A stretch of 64,000 bases of DNA from Streptomyces monashensis. GTDB lineage: Bacteria; Actinomycetota; Actinomycetes; Streptomycetales; Streptomycetaceae. The stretch is taken from contig NZ_MLYO01000031.1 of assembly GCF_001866665.1 (NCBI RefSeq), forward strand, positions 142,301 through 206,300, written 5' to 3'. Of the stretch, positions 16,846 through 26,546 are shown piece by piece (position 1 is the stretch's first letter; the number at the start of each line of letters is the position of its first letter). The translations under genes were made by a program, and so were the position numbers. Under the pieces are notes generated by a model. That model searched no databases, was not told the origin of the DNA, and was given only the letters and a program-made list of their open reading frames with translations.

Positions 16846-17613
16846 ATGGCCGGACCGGTCCAGTCGATCGAACGGGCGGCGGCGATCCTGCGCCTGCTCG
16901 CCGGCGGGCCCCGCCGCCTCGGTCTCGGCGAGGTCGCCGCCTCCCTGGGACTGGCCAAGGGCACCGCGCACGGCATCCTGCGCACGCTGCAGCACGTGGA
17001 CTTCGTGGAGCAGGACGCGGCGACCGGGAAATACCAGCTCGGAGCCGCCCTGCTGCACCTGGGCACCAGCTACCTGGACGTCAACGAGCTGCGCTCACGC
17101 TCCCTGAACTGGGCCGACGCCCTCGCCGCCCGCAGCGGGGAGGCGGTTCGCCTGGGCACGCCCCTGGAGGGCAGCGTGCTCGTCGTCCACCACGTGTTCC
17201 GGCCGGACGACACCTTCCAGACCCTGGACGTGGGCTCGCTGCTGCCCCTGCACGCCTCCTCGCTGGGCAAGGTGCTGCTCGCCTACGGCACCGCGACGAT
17301 CGAGACCGCCGGGGAGACGGAGCTGGAGGCGTACACCCGGCACACCCTCGTCGATCGCGAGCAGCTCACCCGGGCGCTCGCCGAGGTCCGGGAGGTGGGC
17401 TGGGCCGCCGAGATCCAGGAGATGAGCATGGGCGAGGCCGGGCTCGCCGCGCCGATCCGGGGGCACGGCGGCCTCGTCGTCGGCGCCATAGGCCTGTCCG
17501 GGGCGGTCGAGCGGATCTGCGACAGCCAGGGCCGCCCCCGCCCGAATCTGATCACCCTGATCCGCGAGGCCTCACGAGCGATCTCCCGGGACCTCGGAGC
17601 CACCCGATGGTAG
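16846..17613 (+). CDS. IclR family regulator, GylR-like
   Basis: A 255-residue IclR protein. The N-terminal winged helix includes IERAAAILRLLAG and VAASLGLAKGTAHGILRTL (residues 5-45). The effector domain contains VVHHVFRPDDTFQTLDVGSLLPLHASSLGKVLLAY, close to GylR, the glycerol operon repressor of Streptomyces. The next gene, 45 bp downstream on the same strand, is glycerol kinase, so it probably controls glycerol or glycerol-3-phosphate use. A weak TCGG-N5-CCGA dyad near 16756-16768 is its only visible operator candidate. Confidence 0.85.
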   Translation: MAGPVQSIERAAAILRLLAGGPRRLGLGEVAASLGLAKGTAHGILRTLQHVDFVEQDAATGKYQLGAALLHLGTSYLDVNELRSRSLNWADALAARSGEAVRLGTPLEGSVLVVHHVFRPDDTFQTLDVGSLLPLHASSLGKVLLAYGTATIETAGETELEAYTRHTLVDREQLTRALAEVREVGWAAEIQEMSMGEAGLAAPIRGHGGLVVGAIGLSGAVERICDSQGRPRPNLITLIREASRAISRDLGATRW

Positions 17614-17658
17614 GCCGGGCCGGCCGCCTCCTCGACCCCTCGGAAGGCAGACCCGATC

Positions 17659-19188
17659 ATGGCTGAACGGTTTGTAATGTCCATCGATCAGGGCACCAAC
17701 TCGACCCGATGCATCCTGTTCGATCGCCGCGGGCGTCTGGTCTCGGTGGCGCAGAAGGAGCACCAGCAGCACTTCCCCGAGCCCGGCTGGGTCGAGCACG
17801 ACGCCGCCGAGATCTGGCAGAACCTCCGCCGTGTCGTGCCCGAGGCCCTGTCCGTCGCCGGTGTCGACCCGGGGCAGGTCACCGCCATCGGTCTGGCCAA
17901 CCAGCGCGAGACGACCGTGCTCTGGGACCGGCGGACCGGCACCCCGCTCGGCCGGGCGATCGTCTGGCAGGACACCCGCACGGCACCGCTCGTCGAGGAG
18001 CTGAGGGACGACCCCGGCGAGGAGTTCTTCATGGAGCGGTGCTGTCTGCCGCCCTCGACCTACTTCTCGGCGCTGCGGATCCGCTGGCTGTTCGACCACG
18101 TCAAGGGGCTCCGGCAGCGCGCCGACGACGGCGAGGTGCTGTTCGGAACGATGGAGAGCTGGCTGATCTGGAACCTCACCGGCGGCCCGGAAGGGGGCCT
18201 GCACATCACCGACGCCACCAACGCCAGCCGCACGATGCTGATGAACATCCGCTCGCTGGCCTGGGACGACGAACTGCTCGCCTTCTTCGGAGTGCCCCGT
18301 TCGATGCTGCCCGAGATCCGGTCGTCCGCCGAGCTGTACGGCGATGCCCGCGCGGTGCTGCCGGGCGTCGCCATCACGGCCGCGCTGGGCGACCAGCAGG
18401 CCGCGCTCTTCGGCCAGACCTGCTTCTCCCCCGGCGAGGCGAAGTGCACCTACGGAACGGGGAGCTTCCTGCTCCTCAACACCGGCGCCGACATGGTGCG
18501 GTCCCGGCACGGGCTCCTCACCACCGTCGCCTACAAGATCGGGGACCAGCGGCCGGCCTACGCCCTGGAGGGGTCGATCGCCGTCACCGGAGCGCTCGTC
18601 CAGTGGTTCCGGGACCGGCTGGGCCTGATCAGCAGCGCCCCGGAGATCGAGACCCTCGCCCGGACGGTCGAGGACAACGGCGGCTGCTACATCGTGCCCG
18701 CCTTCTCGGGGCTGTTCGCGCCGCGCTGGCGCAGCGACGCCCGCGGGGTCATCGTCGGCCTCACCTCGTACATCACCAAGGGGCACCTGGCGCGGGCCGT
18801 GCTCGAGGCCACCGGATGGCAGACCCGGGAGGTCGTCGACGCCATGAACGCCGATTCCTCGGTCCCCCTGCAGCAGCTCAAGGTGGACGGGGGCATGACC
18901 GCGGACAACCTGCTGATGCAGTTCGTGGCCGACGTGCTGGACGTGCCCGTGGTGCGGCCCATGGTCGCCGAGACGGTCTCGCTCGGCGCCGCGTACGCGG
19001 CCGGGCTCGCCGCCGGCTACTGGCCGGACCTGGAGGTGCTGCGCCGCAACTGGCACCGGGCCGGGCAGTGGCTGCCCGACATGGACCCCGAGCTGCGCGC
19101 GGCGGAGTACGAGAACTGGCAGCGGGCGGTGGAACGGTCGCTGGGCTGGGCCCGGCCTCCGCGCTCCGCCGGCCCGGGCACGCCGTGA
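17659..19188 (+). CDS. glpK: Glycerol kinase
   Basis: A 509-residue FGGY kinase making glycerol-3-phosphate. The N-terminus SIDQGTNSTRCILFD is the ATP-binding loop, ANQRETTVLWDR and GRAIVWQDTR are glycerol kinase signatures, GDQQAALFGQTCF and GTGSFLLLNTG bind glycerol and phosphate, and KVDGGMTADNLLMQF is the second FGGY motif. Length is normal. There is no glpF facilitator or glpD dehydrogenase next to it, unlike the usual gyl operon, so this is probably a second glycerol kinase. Confidence 0.93.
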   Translation: MAERFVMSIDQGTNSTRCILFDRRGRLVSVAQKEHQQHFPEPGWVEHDAAEIWQNLRRVVPEALSVAGVDPGQVTAIGLANQRETTVLWDRRTGTPLGRAIVWQDTRTAPLVEELRDDPGEEFFMERCCLPPSTYFSALRIRWLFDHVKGLRQRADDGEVLFGTMESWLIWNLTGGPEGGLHITDATNASRTMLMNIRSLAWDDELLAFFGVPRSMLPEIRSSAELYGDARAVLPGVAITAALGDQQAALFGQTCFSPGEAKCTYGTGSFLLLNTGADMVRSRHGLLTTVAYKIGDQRPAYALEGSIAVTGALVQWFRDRLGLISSAPEIETLARTVEDNGGCYIVPAFSGLFAPRWRSDARGVIVGLTSYITKGHLARAVLEATGWQTREVVDAMNADSSVPLQQLKVDGGMTADNLLMQFVADVLDVPVVRPMVAETVSLGAAYAAGLAAGYWPDLEVLRRNWHRAGQWLPDMDPELRAAEYENWQRAVERSLGWARPPRSAGPGTP

Positions 19189-19218
19189 CACCGGACCGGT
19201 CCGCCCGCTGCCCTGCCG

Positions 19219-20517
19219 TCAGCGCAGGACCGCGGCCCAGGGGGCCGGTGAGAGGTCCGTGCCCGTGCCGGTCAGGATCCGCCGCAGCGAGGTGGTCGCC
19301 GCGCGGGCCGAGGCCGGTGTCGCCGACGGGCACAGCGCCGTGACGACGTAGCGGTTCAGGGCGTCGTCGATCGGGCTCGGTTCGAAGCCGGTGCCGGCGG
19401 AGTCGAGGCGCTCGTACTTCATGAGGTTCCAGCCGGCGGCCACCTGACGGCTGCCGTCGGGGCTGGACAGGGCGACGGTGCCGGCGCCGAACACCGCGCC
19501 GTCGTGCCCCCAGAAGCGGCCGCAGCCGGGCACGTCGACGGAGTAGATGCCGAGTCCGTAGTTCATGCCGCCGCCCGCCGGGACCGTGGTCTGCATCTGC
19601 CGGAGGGCGTCGGGGCCGACGAGCCGTCCGCCCAGCAGGGCGCGGTAGAACCGGTTCAGGTCGTCGGTGGTGGAGACGATCGCGCCGGCCGTGTAGGCCC
19701 AGGACATGTCGTAGACGCTGTAGTCGCGCGGCGGGTCGATCAGGCCGTAGAAGTTCTCGTACATGCGGGAGTGCGGGCCCCGGAGGTACGCGGAGCGCGG
19801 GTAGGAGGTGTGCCGCAGGCCGGCCCGGTCGATGACGTGGCGGGTGATGTACGCCTCGGGGTCCTGGCCGGTGACCCTGGCGAGCAGCAGTCCGGCGATG
19901 ACGTAGTTGGTGTTGGAGTACGACCACGTCTCGCCGGGCCGGCCGGTGGCGGGCGCGGCCAGTCCGAGGCGGACCAGCTCCTCGGGCGCGATGGAGCGGA
20001 AGCGGTCCTCGTCGAGGCTGGCGGTCGACCTTTGCCGGAGCGAGGGGAACGCGCTCAGGACGTAGTCGCCGATGCCGCTGGTGTGGTTGAGCAGCATGCG
20101 GACGGTGATCTCGCGGCCGCGCTCCCCCGGGACCAGGTCCGGCAGGTAGTCGCCGATGGGCGCGTCGAGGCGGATCCGGCCGCGCTCGACCTGCTGGAGG
20201 ACGGCCACGGCGGCGAACGTCTTGCTGATGCTGCCGACCCGGTGCCGCAGGTCCGGCCGCACCGGGCGCCCCGTGTCCACGTCGGCGACCCCGGAGGCGC
20301 CGGCCCACCGGTCGGAGCCGTCGCGCACGGAGGAGTAGATGCCGTACATGCCCGCGTCGTGCACCGCGTCGAGCGTCCTGCCGAGCGTCGCCGGGTCCAG
20401 CGCGGACGACGCGGCCGGTGCGGCGGCCGGTCTCGCGGCGGCGGACGCGACCGGCGCCGCGACGGTCAGCAGCAGCGTGGTGGCCAGGGCTGTTCCGAAT
20501 AACCGGGGGATGCGCAA
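19219..20517 (-). CDS. Secreted serine hydrolase (beta-lactamase/DD-peptidase family, class C-like)
   Basis: A 432-residue exported penicillin-recognising enzyme. The signal peptide (MRIPRLFGTALATTLLLTVAAPVASAAA) ends in an Ala-x-Ala site. The active-site triad motifs are present: S-x-x-K in GSISKTF, Y-x-N in TWSYSNTNYV, and H-x-G in FWGHDGAVFG. The fold matches D-alanyl-D-alanine carboxypeptidase/esterase proteins. The start is a TTG at 20517 preceded by GGAAGGGAC. It converges on glpK and is not part of an operon. Confidence 0.87.
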   Translation of the reverse strand: MRIPRLFGTALATTLLLTVAAPVASAAARPAAAPAASSALDPATLGRTLDAVHDAGMYGIYSSVRDGSDRWAGASGVADVDTGRPVRPDLRHRVGSISKTFAAVAVLQQVERGRIRLDAPIGDYLPDLVPGERGREITVRMLLNHTSGIGDYVLSAFPSLRQRSTASLDEDRFRSIAPEELVRLGLAAPATGRPGETWSYSNTNYVIAGLLLARVTGQDPEAYITRHVIDRAGLRHTSYPRSAYLRGPHSRMYENFYGLIDPPRDYSVYDMSWAYTAGAIVSTTDDLNRFYRALLGGRLVGPDALRQMQTTVPAGGGMNYGLGIYSVDVPGCGRFWGHDGAVFGAGTVALSSPDGSRQVAAGWNLMKYERLDSAGTGFEPSPIDDALNRYVVTALCPSATPASARAATTSLRRILTGTGTDLSPAPWAAVLR

Positions 20518-20614
20518 GGGATGTCCCTTCCGTGCCGAACGAACATGACCCGGACATCCTCATCAGGGGTGGACGGCCCTTACATCCTCCCCACGGATGA
20601 TCGCGCCCCTGAGA

Positions 20615-22297
20615 TCACTTCTCCCAGCCCACCGTCTCCGGGAGCGGGTTGTAGAAGATGGTCGCGCCGACGTTGGCGAGGCCCTTCTTCACGGCGTAGG
20701 TCGAGGGGCCGCTGTAGAGCGGGAGGAAGGCGTACTGCCGCAGAGCGTCGCGCTCGACCTTGTCGACCGCCGTGATCTGCCGGTCGCGGTCGGCGATGCG
20801 GCCGGTCGCGCGGATCTCCTTGTCCAGCGCGGGCGTGCCGGCGCCGGTGATGTTGGAGTCACGGTCCGAGCAGTAGAAGTCGCACAGGTAGCGGGCGCCG
20901 AACGGGTCCATGGAGCGGTTGCCGGAGACGAACAGGTCGAACTTGCGCCCGCTGAGGATGCCGGCGAAGTCCGCCTCGTCGGCCTTGTCGATGACGAGCC
21001 GGATGCCGGCCTGCTTCAGCATCGCGGCGAGGGCACCGGCCGTGGCCTTGCCCAGGGGGTCGTCGCCGAGCAGCGTGTAGCCGATCTCCAGCTTCCTGCC
21101 GTTCCTGGCCCGGATGCCGTCGCTTCCGGTTTTCCAGCCCGCCGCGTCGAGTTCCTTCCGCGCCTCGGCCGGTGCGTACGCCAGCACGGCCGAGACATTG
21201 TCCTGGTAGCCCTTCTGGAAGCTGTACAGCACCGCCGAACCGGGCAGCGGCTCCCGGTAGTCGAGGCCCTGGAACTGGATCTTCGCGATCTGGGTGCGGT
21301 CGACGCTCTCCTCGACGGCCTTGCGCACGGCCTCGTCCGCGAGGACGGGGGACTTGCTGTTGAGGTAGAGGGAGTACTCGAAGGGGCTGCCGCCGCGGCG
21401 GATCTCGGTGCCCTTGAGGCCCTTGACCTGCTTGAGGCTCTCGGCGTCGACGGCGGAGACGGAGTCGAGCTGGCCGTTCTTGAAGGCGTTGACCGCGGCG
21501 GTCGACTCCAGGTTGACGTAGACGCGCTTGTCGAGCTTGCCCTTCCTGCCCCACCACTCGGGGTTGCGGACGAAGGTGATGTTCCCCGAGTGGGTGTCCC
21601 AGGAGCCGATCGTGTACGGTCCCGCGCCCCACTCCGGGTGGGCCTTCTTGACGTATGCCTTGTCGAAGTTCTCGACCGTGGCCGCCTTGGGATGCAGGAA
21701 CGTCGTGAAGAGGCTGGACCAGGCGGGGTAGACGCCCTTGAAGGTGATCACGGCCTGCTTGGCGTCCCTGCCCTTCTCGACGGAGGTGATGCGGTCGTAG
21801 CCGTCCGTGGAGTTCGCGGCGTAGGCCTTGTTCGAGCCGTTGTTCGCCGTCCAGGTGGCCCTGATAGCAGTCCAGTCGATCGGGGTGCCGTCGTTGAAGA
21901 CGGCCTTGGGGTTGAAGGTCAGCGTGACCTTCTGGTCGCCGCCCTCGACGGACACCTTCACGTCGCTGAAGTAGTCGGGGTTGTACTGCACGTCGCCGGT
22001 CGGCGAGTAGGTGATCGCGTCGGCGTTGTACCAGGACCACACCCGGCTCGCGGTCAGCGTCGCGTTGACGTTGAACGGGTTGCCCTGGTCGTCGAAGGTC
22101 CCGGCGGAGGTGTAGGTGCCGCCGTCCCGGATCCGGTCGTACGGCGTGGGGTGGTAGTCGGCGGCCCCCGATGCCGCGGCCGGGGTGTCCTTCGCGTCCG
22201 AGCCCGTGGCGCCCGGGCCGGACGAGGACTGGCAGGCGGTGGCGGTGACGGAGATCGCGGCGAGGAGAGCGACGGGCAGGGCCAGTCGTGCGCGCAT
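20615..22297 (-). CDS. Peptide ABC transporter substrate-binding lipoprotein (family 5)
   Basis: A 560-residue SBP_bac_5 protein. The signal MRARLALPVALLAAISVTATAC ends in a lipobox cysteine at residue 22. SDVKVSVEGGDQKVTLTFNPKA, NDGTPIDWTAI and ILSGRKFDLFVSGN follow the family pattern of DppA/OppA. It lies 67 bp downstream of the fused ATPase gene as the last gene of a four-gene minus-strand unit and has its own GAAGGAACC ribosome site. The natural substrate, a peptide or peptide-like metabolite, cannot be read from the sequence. Confidence 0.88.
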   Translation of the reverse strand: MRARLALPVALLAAISVTATACQSSSGPGATGSDAKDTPAAASGAADYHPTPYDRIRDGGTYTSAGTFDDQGNPFNVNATLTASRVWSWYNADAITYSPTGDVQYNPDYFSDVKVSVEGGDQKVTLTFNPKAVFNDGTPIDWTAIRATWTANNGSNKAYAANSTDGYDRITSVEKGRDAKQAVITFKGVYPAWSSLFTTFLHPKAATVENFDKAYVKKAHPEWGAGPYTIGSWDTHSGNITFVRNPEWWGRKGKLDKRVYVNLESTAAVNAFKNGQLDSVSAVDAESLKQVKGLKGTEIRRGGSPFEYSLYLNSKSPVLADEAVRKAVEESVDRTQIAKIQFQGLDYREPLPGSAVLYSFQKGYQDNVSAVLAYAPAEARKELDAAGWKTGSDGIRARNGRKLEIGYTLLGDDPLGKATAGALAAMLKQAGIRLVIDKADEADFAGILSGRKFDLFVSGNRSMDPFGARYLCDFYCSDRDSNITGAGTPALDKEIRATGRIADRDRQITAVDKVERDALRQYAFLPLYSGPSTYAVKKGLANVGATIFYNPLPETVGWEK

Positions 22298-22364
22298 GGC
22301 GGATGGTTCCTTCTGGGTCGGCGGGGAGTGCGGAGGGTGGCTGCGGGCCCGGGGACGGGGCCGG

Positions 22365-24449
22365 TCAGACCGCGTGGCAGGCGTATTGGTGGCCGGGGCG
22401 GCCGGGCACGAGGGCGGGCTCGGGGCGCCGGGTGCGGCAGCGCTGCCGTACGGTGTCGTCGGCGCGGCGGTACAGCGGGCAGCGGTCGGCGAAGACGCAG
22501 CCGTCGGGCAGGCGGGCGGCGCCGGGCTGTTCGCCCTCCAGCACGATGCGTTCGCGGGCGCGCTCCCGCGCCGGGTCGGGCACCGGGACCGCGGACAGCA
22601 GCGCCCGGGTGTAGGGGTGCCGGGGGTCGGCGAAGATCGCCTCGGTCTCGCCGGTCTCGACGATGTGGCCGAGGTACATCACCGCGATGCGGTCGCAGAC
22701 GTACCGGATCACGGCCAGGTCGTGCGCGACCACGAGGTAGGCGAGGCCGAGTTCGGACTTCAGGCGTGCCAGCAGGTTGATCACCCCGGCCTGTACGGAG
22801 ACGTCCAGGGCGGACAGCGGCTCGTCCAGGGCGAGCAGCCTCGGCTCCGTCGCCAGGGCGCGGGCGATGCCGACGCGTTGGCGCTGGCCCCCGGAGAGCG
22901 CGGCCGGGAAACGGGCGCCCGCCGTGTCGTCCAGGCCGACCAGGGCCAGCAGTTCGCGCACCCGGGCGCGGATCGAGGCGCGGTCCCGGCCCGCGGCCCG
23001 CAGCGGTTCGGCGAGCAGCTGGGAGACCGGCATGCGGGGATCCAGGGCGCCGAGCGGGTCCTGCATGACGATCTGGACGTCCTGCCGCAGCGCGCGGGCG
23101 CGCGCACCGGGGGCGAGCGTGGCGACGTCGGTGCCGGCGATCTCGATCCGGCCGCCTTCGGGCCGCCGCATCCGCAGGATCTCCATGAGGGTCGTCGTCT
23201 TGCCGCTGCCGGACTCGCCCACGAGGCCCAGGGTTTCGCCGGCCCGCAGCTCGAAGCCGACGCCGTTGACGGCGTGCAGTGTGCCGATCCGGCGCTTGAG
23301 GACGGCGCCCTTGGTCACCGGGAACGTCTTCACGAGGTCCTCGACGCGCAGCACCACCTCACCGGCAGCGGCCCGGGCCGCGGGCACCCGGTCGTCGGCC
23401 GGTGCGGCGCCGCCCGCCGGGTCGAGGGTGCCGTCGGCGATCTCCCCGGCCCGCAGACACGCCACCCGCCCGTGCCCGCCGACCTCGCGCAGCCCGGGTT
23501 CGTCGGCGCGGCAGGCGTCGAGGGCGACGGCGCAGCGGCTCGCGAAGGGGCAGCCGGCCGGCAGGCCGACCAGGGAGGGCGGTTCCCCGCCGATGGGCAC
23601 GAGAGGCCGGCGCTCGCCGCCGTCCACGGTCGGTACGGCGGCGAGCAGCCGCGCGGTGTACGGCATCGTCGGCCGGCGGAACAGCTCCTCGACGCCCGCG
23701 TGTTCCACGAACCGGCCCGCGTACATGACGGCGACGTCGTCCGCGTGGCCCGCGACGACGCCGAGGTCGTGCGTGATGAGGACGAGCCCGGCGCCGGTCT
23801 CGCGCTGCGCCCGGCGCAGGACGTCGAGGATCTGTGCCTGGACGGTGACGTCGAGCGCGGTGGTGGGCTCGTCGGCGACGAGCACGGACGGCCGGTTGGC
23901 GATCGCCAGGGCGATGACCACGCGCTGGCGCATGCCGCCGGAGAACTCGTGCGGGAAGGCGGCAGCGCGGCCGCGCGGGTCGGGGATGCCGACGAGGTCG
24001 AGGAGTTCGACGGCCTGCTCCCAGGCGGCGCGCCGGGTCAGGTCCTGGTGGACCCGCAGGGCGTCGGAGAGCTGCCGGCCCACGGAGAAGATCGGGGTGA
24101 GCGCGGAGAGGGGGTCCTGGAAGACCATGCCGATGGATCTGCCGCGGACGCGGGACAGTTCGCGGTCGTCGAGGCCGATCAGGTTCCGGCCCTCCAGCAG
24201 CACCTGGCCGCCGACGTCGGCGGAGGGCGGCAGCAGGCCCATGATGCCCGTGGCGGTGGCCGACTTGCCGGAGCCGGACTCGCCGACGATGCACAGGGTG
24301 CGGCCGGGGAGCAGGTCGAAACCGACGCCGCGTACCGCCTCGACGGGGCCGGCCTCGGAGGGGAAGGAGATCCGCAGGTCCCGCACGGAGAGCACGGGGG
24401 CGGGCGCGCCGGTGGCCGCGGGGACGGGCGCGGGGGTCGCGAGGGTCAT
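22365..24449 (-). CDS. Fused dipeptide/oligopeptide ABC ATPase (DppD-DppF in one chain)
   Basis: A 694-residue protein with two complete nucleotide-binding domains. The first has GESGSGKSATATGIM, FSGGMRQRVVIALAI and VLVADEPTTALD, and ends in a cysteine-containing oligopeptide-transporter tail (PAGCPFASRCAVAL). The second has GESGSGKTTTLMEIL, LSGGQRQRVGIARAL and LLALDEPLSALD, with its own tail (PDGCVFADRCPLY). Normally these are two proteins, so here the heterodimer is covalently joined. The start overlaps the stop of the permease gene (ATGA). Confidence 0.9.
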   Translation of the reverse strand: MTLATPAPVPAATGAPAPVLSVRDLRISFPSEAGPVEAVRGVGFDLLPGRTLCIVGESGSGKSATATGIMGLLPPSADVGGQVLLEGRNLIGLDDRELSRVRGRSIGMVFQDPLSALTPIFSVGRQLSDALRVHQDLTRRAAWEQAVELLDLVGIPDPRGRAAAFPHEFSGGMRQRVVIALAIANRPSVLVADEPTTALDVTVQAQILDVLRRAQRETGAGLVLITHDLGVVAGHADDVAVMYAGRFVEHAGVEELFRRPTMPYTARLLAAVPTVDGGERRPLVPIGGEPPSLVGLPAGCPFASRCAVALDACRADEPGLREVGGHGRVACLRAGEIADGTLDPAGGAAPADDRVPAARAAAGEVVLRVEDLVKTFPVTKGAVLKRRIGTLHAVNGVGFELRAGETLGLVGESGSGKTTTLMEILRMRRPEGGRIEIAGTDVATLAPGARARALRQDVQIVMQDPLGALDPRMPVSQLLAEPLRAAGRDRASIRARVRELLALVGLDDTAGARFPAALSGGQRQRVGIARALATEPRLLALDEPLSALDVSVQAGVINLLARLKSELGLAYLVVAHDLAVIRYVCDRIAVMYLGHIVETGETEAIFADPRHPYTRALLSAVPVPDPARERARERIVLEGEQPGAARLPDGCVFADRCPLYRRADDTVRQRCRTRRPEPALVPGRPGHQYACHAV

Positions 24450-25399
24450 CGTCGGCCTCCCGCCGAACCGGTCACGGACGTGGGGTCGAGGGCGTCGCGC
24501 AGTCCGTCGCCGATGAGCGTCATCGACACGGTGAGCAGGACGACCAGTCCCGCGGGGAAGGCGAACAGCCAGGGGGCGCTGGTGACGGTGCCCGCTCCGT
24601 CCGCGAGCATCGTGCCGAGGGAGACGTCCGGGGTCTGCACGCCGAACCCGAGGAACGACAGGGCGGTTTCGCTGAGCACGGTCGTCACGACGCCCAGGGT
24701 GAGGTTGACGATCAGCAGGGAGCCCAGGTTGGGGATGATGTGGCGCAGGACGATGCGTAGCGGGCCGACGCCCATGAAGCGCGCCGCCGTCACATAGTCC
24801 CGTTCGCGCAGCGAGGTCGACACGGACCAGATCACCCGCGCGGTCGGCATCCAGCCGAACACGGTGAGGACGACGATCAGGACGCGCCAGTCGCCGGCGA
24901 GCCGGTGCGAGACCAGGGCGAGGACGAGGAACGACGGGACGATCAGCAGGAAGTGGACGAGGGCGAGGGTCGCCCGCTCGACGCGGCCGCCGGCGTAGGC
25001 GGCGCCGGCGCCGACGAGCGCGGCGACGACGATCGTCAGCACGGACACGCTCACCGCGATCACCAGGGAGCGCTGGAGCCCGTGCACGGCGCAGGCGTAG
25101 ATGTCGTCGCCGCCCTGGTTGGTGCCGAACCAGTGCGCGGCGCCCGGCGGGCGGGTGAGTGCGGTGAAGTCGGCGTCGGTGTAGGCGTAGGAGGTGAACC
25201 GGCCGCCGAAGGCGCTGAACAGCACCAGCAGCAGGAAGATCACCACACCGGCGACGGCGGGGCGGTTGCGTACGAAGCGGCGCAGATAGAGCCGGCCGAG
25301 GCCGAGCTCGGCCGGCTGCGGCGCGGGGCGGGCCGCCGTACGGGCCGGAGCGTCGGACGTCGGGCGCGACGGGGCGTGCGGGGTCGCGTCGGTGGCCAC
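24446..25399 (-). CDS. Peptide ABC transporter permease (DppC type)
   Basis: A 317-residue membrane permease started by GTG at 25399. An Ala/Pro/Thr-rich cytoplasmic N-terminus is followed by the DppC N-terminal signature (RLYLRRFVRNRPAVAGVVIFLLLVL) and five further membrane segments. The EAA loop is YVTAARFMGVGPLRIVLRHIIPNLGSL. Only 1 bp separates it from the DppB gene, and it overlaps the ATPase gene by 4 bp. Confidence 0.88.
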   Translation of the reverse strand: MATDATPHAPSRPTSDAPARTAARPAPQPAELGLGRLYLRRFVRNRPAVAGVVIFLLLVLFSAFGGRFTSYAYTDADFTALTRPPGAAHWFGTNQGGDDIYACAVHGLQRSLVIAVSVSVLTIVVAALVGAGAAYAGGRVERATLALVHFLLIVPSFLVLALVSHRLAGDWRVLIVVLTVFGWMPTARVIWSVSTSLRERDYVTAARFMGVGPLRIVLRHIIPNLGSLLIVNLTLGVVTTVLSETALSFLGFGVQTPDVSLGTMLADGAGTVTSAPWLFAFPAGLVVLLTVSMTLIGDGLRDALDPTSVTGSAGGRR

Positions 25400-25400
25400 G

Positions 25401-26384
25401 TCAGCTCACTCTCACTCTCGGGTCGAGGAAGACCGTGGCGATGTCCGCGAGGATCGCGCCGATCGCGGTGAGGGCCGCGGCGAAGGCGGCCGTCGCGACC
25501 GCGCCGTGCACGTCGTTCTTGGCGATGGTCTGGATGAAGTAGCGGCCCATGCCGTTCCAGCCGAAGACCGTCTCGGTGATGACGGCGCCGGTGAAGATCG
25601 CGGGGATGCCGAACGCCACGGAGGCCGCCGTCGGGATGAGCGCGGCCCGCAGCGCGTGCCGGCGGATCGCCTGGCCGCAGGTGAGCCCGGTGGCCCGGGC
25701 GGTGCGGACGAAGTCGGCGTCGAGGGTGTCGAGGAGCAGGGAACGCTGGGTCAGGTGGTAGCCGACGTACCCCATCAGGGTCAGGGTCAGGGTCGGCAGG
25801 ATCAGATGCAGCAGGCGGTCGCCGATGACCGGGAGCGTTCCGGTGACGTCGGGCGAGTTCTCCCCGGCGACGTAGAGGAAGCGCAGTCCGGCGTGCTGGT
25901 TGAGCCAGATGGCGACGAAGACCACCGCGAGCGCGGCCACGGACGTCGGCACGTTGAGCACCGCGATGGACACCGCCTGCGAGATCCGGTCGGCGAAGCC
26001 GTACTGCCGGGCCGCGGTGTACACCCCGAGCGCGACGCCGACGACGACGGACAGGATCGTCGCGACGAGCACCAACTCCGCGCTGACCAGCGCCCGGTAG
26101 CCCACCTCGCCGTTGACGGGGACGCCGGTGGGTGACTTCCCCCAGTCGAAGTGGAGGACCACCGAGGTGAGCCAGTCCCACCAGCGGTGCACCACCGGGA
26201 CCCGCGGGTCGAGGCCGTACGGCGCGAGGGCCTGGTCGATCTGGGCCTCGCTGCGGACGGGCCGCAGTTCCCTGAAGTTGGACCGGGGGTCCAGGAACCA
26301 ACTGGCCAGGAAGAACGTGGCGTTGGTCGCGACCACGATCATCAGCACCCAGCCCGCTGCTTTGCGCAGCACAGAGCGGACCAT
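25401..26384 (-). CDS. Peptide ABC transporter permease (DppB type)
   Basis: A 327-residue permease, first gene of the importer operon. It has an N-terminal membrane helix (KAAGWVLMIVVATNATFFLASWF), a large extracellular loop, then the transport domain with RTARATGLTCGQAIRRHALRAALIP as the EAA loop. The frame opens with a GTG at 26393, but GGGGAGG there is placed correctly for the ATG at 26384, eight bases later, so I use that. The 162 bp upstream hold the promoter; I see no clear operator in it. Confidence 0.87.
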   Translation of the reverse strand: MVRSVLRKAAGWVLMIVVATNATFFLASWFLDPRSNFRELRPVRSEAQIDQALAPYGLDPRVPVVHRWWDWLTSVVLHFDWGKSPTGVPVNGEVGYRALVSAELVLVATILSVVVGVALGVYTAARQYGFADRISQAVSIAVLNVPTSVAALAVVFVAIWLNQHAGLRFLYVAGENSPDVTGTLPVIGDRLLHLILPTLTLTLMGYVGYHLTQRSLLLDTLDADFVRTARATGLTCGQAIRRHALRAALIPTAASVAFGIPAIFTGAVITETVFGWNGMGRYFIQTIAKNDVHGAVATAAFAAALTAIGAILADIATVFLDPRVRVS

Positions 26385-26546
26385 CCGCAGCACCTCCCCA
26401 AGGCGTGATCATCACTTTGGTTCGTACCTTGCGGAGAAAGCCAGGCTTCGGCCGGTCCCGCCACGAGGCCGACATACTGTCGCAGCAAACGGTCCGGAAT
26501 ACCCGGCAATGGGGGAGATGTCGGAGCGTCCCGGTGTTACACGGCG

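Noticed and set aside
20563..20612. TCAGGGG/CCCCTGA inverted repeat between the serine hydrolase and the binding-protein gene
   Set aside because: Seven-base arms with a 36-base loop are weak as a terminator and not placed like an operator.
20597..24797. Very long plus-strand frames across the peptide importer genes
   Set aside because: Composition is low-complexity Val/Gly/Arg; the minus strand carries intact Walker and lipobox motifs.
26486..26510. GGAAT upstream of the peptide importer as a SigR -35 element
   Set aside because: No GTT at 18 bases and it points away from the importer genes.
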